NCBI GenBank assembly: GCA_041740975.1
Contig: JBGSKV010000004.1
Location: forward strand, 1 to 64,000
Reading direction: 5' to 3'
Source: JBGSKV01 sp041740975
GTDB lineage: Bacteria > Bdellovibrionota_B > Oligoflexia > Oligoflexales > JALZUQ01
DNA: 64,000 nucleotides
Shown here one piece after another: positions 61,217 through 64,000 of this stretch. Position 1 is the stretch's first letter; each line of letters starts with the position of its first letter. Under the pieces are notes generated by a model that was given only the letters and a program-made list of their open reading frames with translations, was not told the DNA's origin and did not search any database. A program made the position numbers and the translations under genes.

Positions 61217-62068
61217 TTATGACTTCAAACCTTGGTAAGCTTGGCCATAGCTTAGCTTTAACAAAGATATGAGAGCGTCTTTTATAGGGCCGTCAAAGTT
61301 ATCAAGGACATGCTTTACGTGAACTTTGAAACTATCTTTGAGTTTCTCAAGATCTTTGATGCCATCGATACCGAGAAGTTTTGAAAAGTCTGGTAAAGTT
61401 TGCAGCGGATTCACCTGACGATCGGATGTCGCTGTGGTAACACCACCAAGAATGTCTTTAATCAATTCGATGATCTTATTGATGTCACCAGTTTTGATCA
61501 TGTCGATGAGATCTTCAAGTGAGGTGTTGGGATCTGAGAAAATTTCTATGACTTTGACGATGATTTGAATGACAGCAATAATTTCCATAATTGGAAAAGC
61601 AGAGCGTTCGGCGAATTCGAGCCTACCACTGTCTTCCGCTGCCATGACAGATATCGCATAAACCACGACGGCTCTATTAAGTCCGTCCAAGCCCCCAATT
61701 TTCTCTAAGTCGGGGAAGATTTCTTTCAGTTTGTCTTTTAAAACACCCAAATCAATGTCGATTTTGCCCTTGAGCAAATCCATGAGTTTGGCAAGTCCGT
61801 CCAAGACATCTTTGCCAGGGACATTTATGTTTTTGACATCTTCATCGGAAATGGACTCTGCACTTTTCAATAGAGCAAAGAATGCTTCATCCTCTGCGGA
61901 AATGGGTGCTTCCGGCTGATTGGGGACAGGGATTGGAATTTTTACCCCATCGGCGTCTTGAGTAGCAACTTGACCGCTTTGCCCTCTGCTGGCGACGTGG
62001 GAGTCCGATCCGCAAGCTTGCATGAGCATGGATAGACAAAGCAGCTTCAACACATTTTTAGAAACCAT
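61217..62068 (-). CDS. Lipoprotein of unknown function
   Basis: 283 residues. Signal MVSKNVLKLLCLSMLMQAC, then a Ser/Gly/Pro linker (SRGQSGQVATQDADGVKIP) and a fully helical domain with amphipathic Leu/Ile repeats (LDGLAKLMDLLKGKIDIDL, MEIIAVIQIIVKVIEIF, INKIIELIKDILGG). No Cys after the lipid site, no known motif. Confidence 0.75.
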   Translation of the reverse strand: MVSKNVLKLLCLSMLMQACGSDSHVASRGQSGQVATQDADGVKIPIPVPNQPEAPISAEDEAFFALLKSAESISDEDVKNINVPGKDVLDGLAKLMDLLKGKIDIDLGVLKDKLKEIFPDLEKIGGLDGLNRAVVVYAISVMAAEDSGRLEFAERSAFPIMEIIAVIQIIVKVIEIFSDPNTSLEDLIDMIKTGDINKIIELIKDILGGVTTATSDRQVNPLQTLPDFSKLLGIDGIKDLEKLKDSFKVHVKHVLDNFDGPIKDALISLLKLSYGQAYQGLKS

Positions 62069-62215
62069 AATTCACTCCTCTAAGGCTAACTCAATCGCAC
62101 CGCAATCAGCGGAAGCAAAAAGCCTATCGCGTTTGTGGAGGTTTAAGTTTCGAAAGAATTTTAAGACTATGAAATGTCTGGGATTCTCTAAGAGAATAGT
62201 TTGGGTTCGTTTTGC

Positions 62216-62776
62216 CTAAGATTTCTTGGGCAGGTATTTCGCGTAATACGCTTCCAAGGTAGCCTTTGACACTGGGCCGACTTCTTTATGCTGAATGAGG
62301 CCCTTTTCGTCGATGTAAAAGGTTTCTGGCACTCCCACAACGCCGTAGTCCACATTGATTCGACCTGTGGAGTCGAGGCCAAGCTTGTAAGTCTTTTGAA
62401 ACGAGTCAGCGAATTCAATGGCGGTTTTCAACTCATCTTGCACGGCGATGCCAACGACATGAATAATGTCACCATATTCGCGATGGAAAGCTTCCAGCTC
62501 GCGAGCCTCTTCGCGGCACGAAACGCACCAGCTTGCCCAGAAGTTTAAAACAACTGGTTTGCCTTTAAAGGAAGAAAGAACAATTTGGGCTTCGGGCTCT
62601 CGAATATTTTGCGCCGAAAACTCCATGGCTGGTTTGCCAAGAAGCGCGTTACTGGCTCCTTGAGGATTCTGCCTGAGAGCTACGGCCAAAAGGATGATGA
62701 TGCCAACACTAATGAAGGTTAATATGAGCACCGGAAATAAACGATTTTTCTTAATTGTTGGAACTTGCTCGCTCAA
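62216..62776 (-). CDS. ccmG: Thiol:disulfide interchange protein CcmG/DsbE
   Basis: 186 residues with one N-terminal anchor (LFPVLILTFISVGIIILLA) and a periplasmic thioredoxin fold. The active site is WCVSC in FWASWCVSCREEA; the cis-Pro loop is GVVGVPETFYIDEKG. It keeps apocytochrome c cysteines reduced for heme attachment. It lies 3 bases downstream of ccmE on the same strand. Confidence 0.93.
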   Translation of the reverse strand: MSEQVPTIKKNRLFPVLILTFISVGIIILLAVALRQNPQGASNALLGKPAMEFSAQNIREPEAQIVLSSFKGKPVVLNFWASWCVSCREEARELEAFHREYGDIIHVVGIAVQDELKTAIEFADSFQKTYKLGLDSTGRINVDYGVVGVPETFYIDEKGLIQHKEVGPVSKATLEAYYAKYLPKKS

Positions 62777-62779
62777 AAC

Positions 62780-63238
62780 TTAGTCCTTAAATAACGATTG
62801 CTGCAAAAGCTCTTTATCCATATGAGCTGGATCGTCTGGTTTACGATATTCTTCAGAATGTTTCACCATAAGTTTCTGGGCGATGATTTTCTTTTCTTTA
62901 TGATCGAGGCGGCCTTCAACCACGACGCCTTGATTTTCCTTAAACAAATCTGGGGGTGTACCCTTGTAGTGAACCAAAAAGTCATGATTGTTGAAATCGG
63001 TGAGTGTGAAATCCAAGGTCACTTCCTCGCCGTTTTTGACCACGGATCCTGGCTGAACCATCCCGCCAACGCGGATAAGTTTGTCTTCCAGGCTGACGCC
63101 CTTAGCGAAAGCTTCTTCCGGGGTGTAAAAATAAACCAAGTTTGCACTCAGCTGCAGCCATGACATGGCGACAATGCAGCCAACGATAACGACCAGGCCA
63201 ATGATCCAGCGACGTTGTTTTTGTTTTTGACGTTCCAT
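62780..63238 (-). CDS. ccmE: Cytochrome c maturation heme chaperone CcmE
   Basis: 152 residues. N-terminal anchor (RWIIGLVVIVGCIVAMSWL) and a periplasmic OB-fold barrel. The covalent heme ligand is His127 in QKLMVKHSEEY, with Tyr131 (HxxxY type). It ferries heme from CcmC/D to the ligation complex. Start overlaps the ccmD stop by one base. Confidence 0.95.
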   Translation of the reverse strand: MERQKQKQRRWIIGLVVIVGCIVAMSWLQLSANLVYFYTPEEAFAKGVSLEDKLIRVGGMVQPGSVVKNGEEVTLDFTLTDFNNHDFLVHYKGTPPDLFKENQGVVVEGRLDHKEKKIIAQKLMVKHSEEYRKPDDPAHMDKELLQQSLFKD

Positions 63239-63366
63239 TATTTTCCCAAAACAGAGAGTCGTTTTTCAAGCTTCCGGGCGTGATGAATAACCCAAACGCC
63301 ATACCCAAAGAGGAAGCCAGTACCTAGACCATAAGATAACATAATATAAAATAAGTTGGTTCCCAT
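63238..63366 (-). CDS. ccmD: Cytochrome c maturation small protein CcmD
   Basis: 42 residues, missed by size cutoffs: MGTNLFYIMLSYGLGTGFLF GYGVWVIHHARKLEKRLSVL ending GK. One membrane helix then a basic tail, with the Tyr-rich N-terminus and HHARKLEKRL typical of CcmD. It helps release holo-CcmE from CcmC. The TAA overlaps the ccmE ATG (TAATG), and it lies between ccmC and ccmE as in other System I clusters. Confidence 0.88.
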   Translation of the reverse strand: MGTNLFYIMLSYGLGTGFLFGYGVWVIHHARKLEKRLSVLGK

Positions 63367-63375
63367 AGATTCTTC

Positions 63376-64000
63376 CTAGCTGAACTGAGAAAGTTGCTGC
63401 TCTTCTAATTGTTTACTTAAGATCAAAGTATGGCGCCTCTGGCGAATCAGCCAAAATCCGAAGACCAGCATCGTTATGGCGCAATAAATCAATAAATAAA
63501 GCATCTCACTAGACATCGAAGCTCCACCACTGCGAATGATGGTTTGAGGTTGGTGCAAAGTTCGCCACCAATTCACACTCTTATAAATAATGGGAATATC
63601 AGCGGCGATAACAATGCCCAGTATGGAACAGGTTTTCATGCGACCGAGTTCGGAAGGTATAGCATCGTAAAAAATAAGGTAACTTGCAAATAGCACGGCT
63701 AAGATGAGCGTGGTTGTAACCCGTGCGTCCCAAGTCCACCAAACGCCCCAAGTTGGTTTACCCCAGATAGAGCCGGTAGCTAAAGTTAAGATTGTAAAGA
63801 CTAATCCAACTTCGACTGCAGCCCTCTGTGAGAGTAGTGCCCCAACATTTGGTTTAATCAAAGCTTGAATACTGTGCCAACATAGGACGCCAGCCGAGAA
63901 AAACGCCGCGAATGAAACTGGCACGTGCAGGTATAGGATACGATAGACTTCACCTTGGCTTTGATCGGGTGGAACCCAAAACAAAGCCAGTAGCCATCCC
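63376..64000 (-). CDS. ccmC: Heme transporter CcmC (5' end outside the window)
   Basis: At least 208 residues. The tryptophan-rich heme motif is WGKPTWGVWWTWDARVT; conserved periplasmic His are in LYLHVPVSFAAF and near SVNWWRTLHQPQTI. About six membrane helices. It loads heme onto CcmE at the periplasmic face. The frame stays open to the edge (GWLLALFWVPPDQS), so the apparent TTG start at 63984 is internal and the true start lies outside. Confidence 0.93.
   Translation of the reverse strand, partial: GWLLALFWVPPDQSQGEVYRILYLHVPVSFAAFFSAGVLCWHSIQALIKPNVGALLSQRAAVEVGLVFTILTLATGSIWGKPTWGVWWTWDARVTTTLILAVLFASYLIFYDAIPSELGRMKTCSILGIVIAADIPIIYKSVNWWRTLHQPQTIIRSGGASMSSEMLYLLIYCAITMLVFGFWLIRQRRHTLILSKQLEEQQLSQFS

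Noticed and set aside
1..64000. CRISPR arrays, insertion sequences, integrases, prophage genes or an origin of replication.
   Set aside because: I looked for regularly spaced repeats, transposase motifs and DnaA-box clusters while reading and saw none that could be supported. The one palindrome at 26911-27012 is reported separately without assigning it to a known element.

Overview
The window looks like ordinary chromosome from a Gram-negative bacterium. The best guess is Bdellovibrionota/Oligoflexia or a nearby deltaproteobacterial-type lineage. This rests on style rather than on a marker gene: about 13 predicted outer-membrane lipoproteins, many of them orphan proteins, several secreted hydrolases (subtilisin, trypsin-like, glucoamylase, patatin, NagZ), a long FadE-type acyl-CoA dehydrogenase, a System I cytochrome c maturation cluster and frequent TTG/GTG starts. 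There are no insertion sequences, phage genes, integrases or CRISPR arrays. RNA genes are one tRNA-Ala(TGC) and the RNase P RNA.

Layout. 1-1.8 kb: an NTF2-like protein, then on the minus strand a secreted protein and a GNAT acetyltransferase. 2.0-6.8 kb: the most interesting block, a compact plus-strand operon with a PvcA/DIT1 isonitrile synthase, a PvcB-like Fe(II)/2-oxoglutarate oxygenase and a cytochrome P450, followed without an obvious terminator by a TerC membrane protein and an NADPH:quinone-type reductase. 6.8-12 kb: a CPXCG zinc protein, lipoproteins, a patatin phospholipase and an AlkD-like protein. 12-19 kb: a glucoamylase divergent from a ROK sugar kinase, a subtilase, a VWA lipoprotein, and two paralogous lipoproteins flanking a stub receiver/Hpt pair. 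19.2-21 kb: tRNA-Ala and an iron/oxidative stress island (sodB, bfd, bfr) with two Fur-box-like sites. 21-27 kb: fadE, mazG, and a divergent pair of metal transporters (CDF exporter, ZIP-like importer), ending in a perfect 49-bp-arm palindrome.

27-40 kb: two very large lipoproteins around a deoA-hpt nucleoside salvage operon, a nucleoside phosphorylase-like protein, an alpha/beta hydrolase lipoprotein, an amino-acid permease that seems to start at ATC, a CBS-pair protein and a cupin. 40-50 kb: an SRPBCC protein, khpA, nagZ, two paralogous small secreted proteins, a lipoprotein with a caspase-like His/Cys signature, then corC, ybeY, trmB and rnpB. 50-58 kb: a trypsin-like lipoprotein, cstA, and a fused GH17-GT2 beta-glucan synthase with a secreted partner. 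58-64 kb: a His-rich repeat lipoprotein, an RNHCP zinc protein, small unknowns, a VOC protein, and ccmC-ccmD-ccmE-ccmG running off the right edge with no ccmF between E and G.

How genes work together: the isonitrile genes should make a small tailored isocyanide; glucoamylase plus sugar kinase release and trap glucose from alpha-glucan; bfd/bfr/sodB handle iron and superoxide; the CDF and ZIP-like genes balance a divalent metal; deoA/hpt recycle nucleosides and bases; ccm genes build c-type cytochromes. Start codons were moved from the longest frame wherever a signal peptide or ribosome binding site clearly decided.
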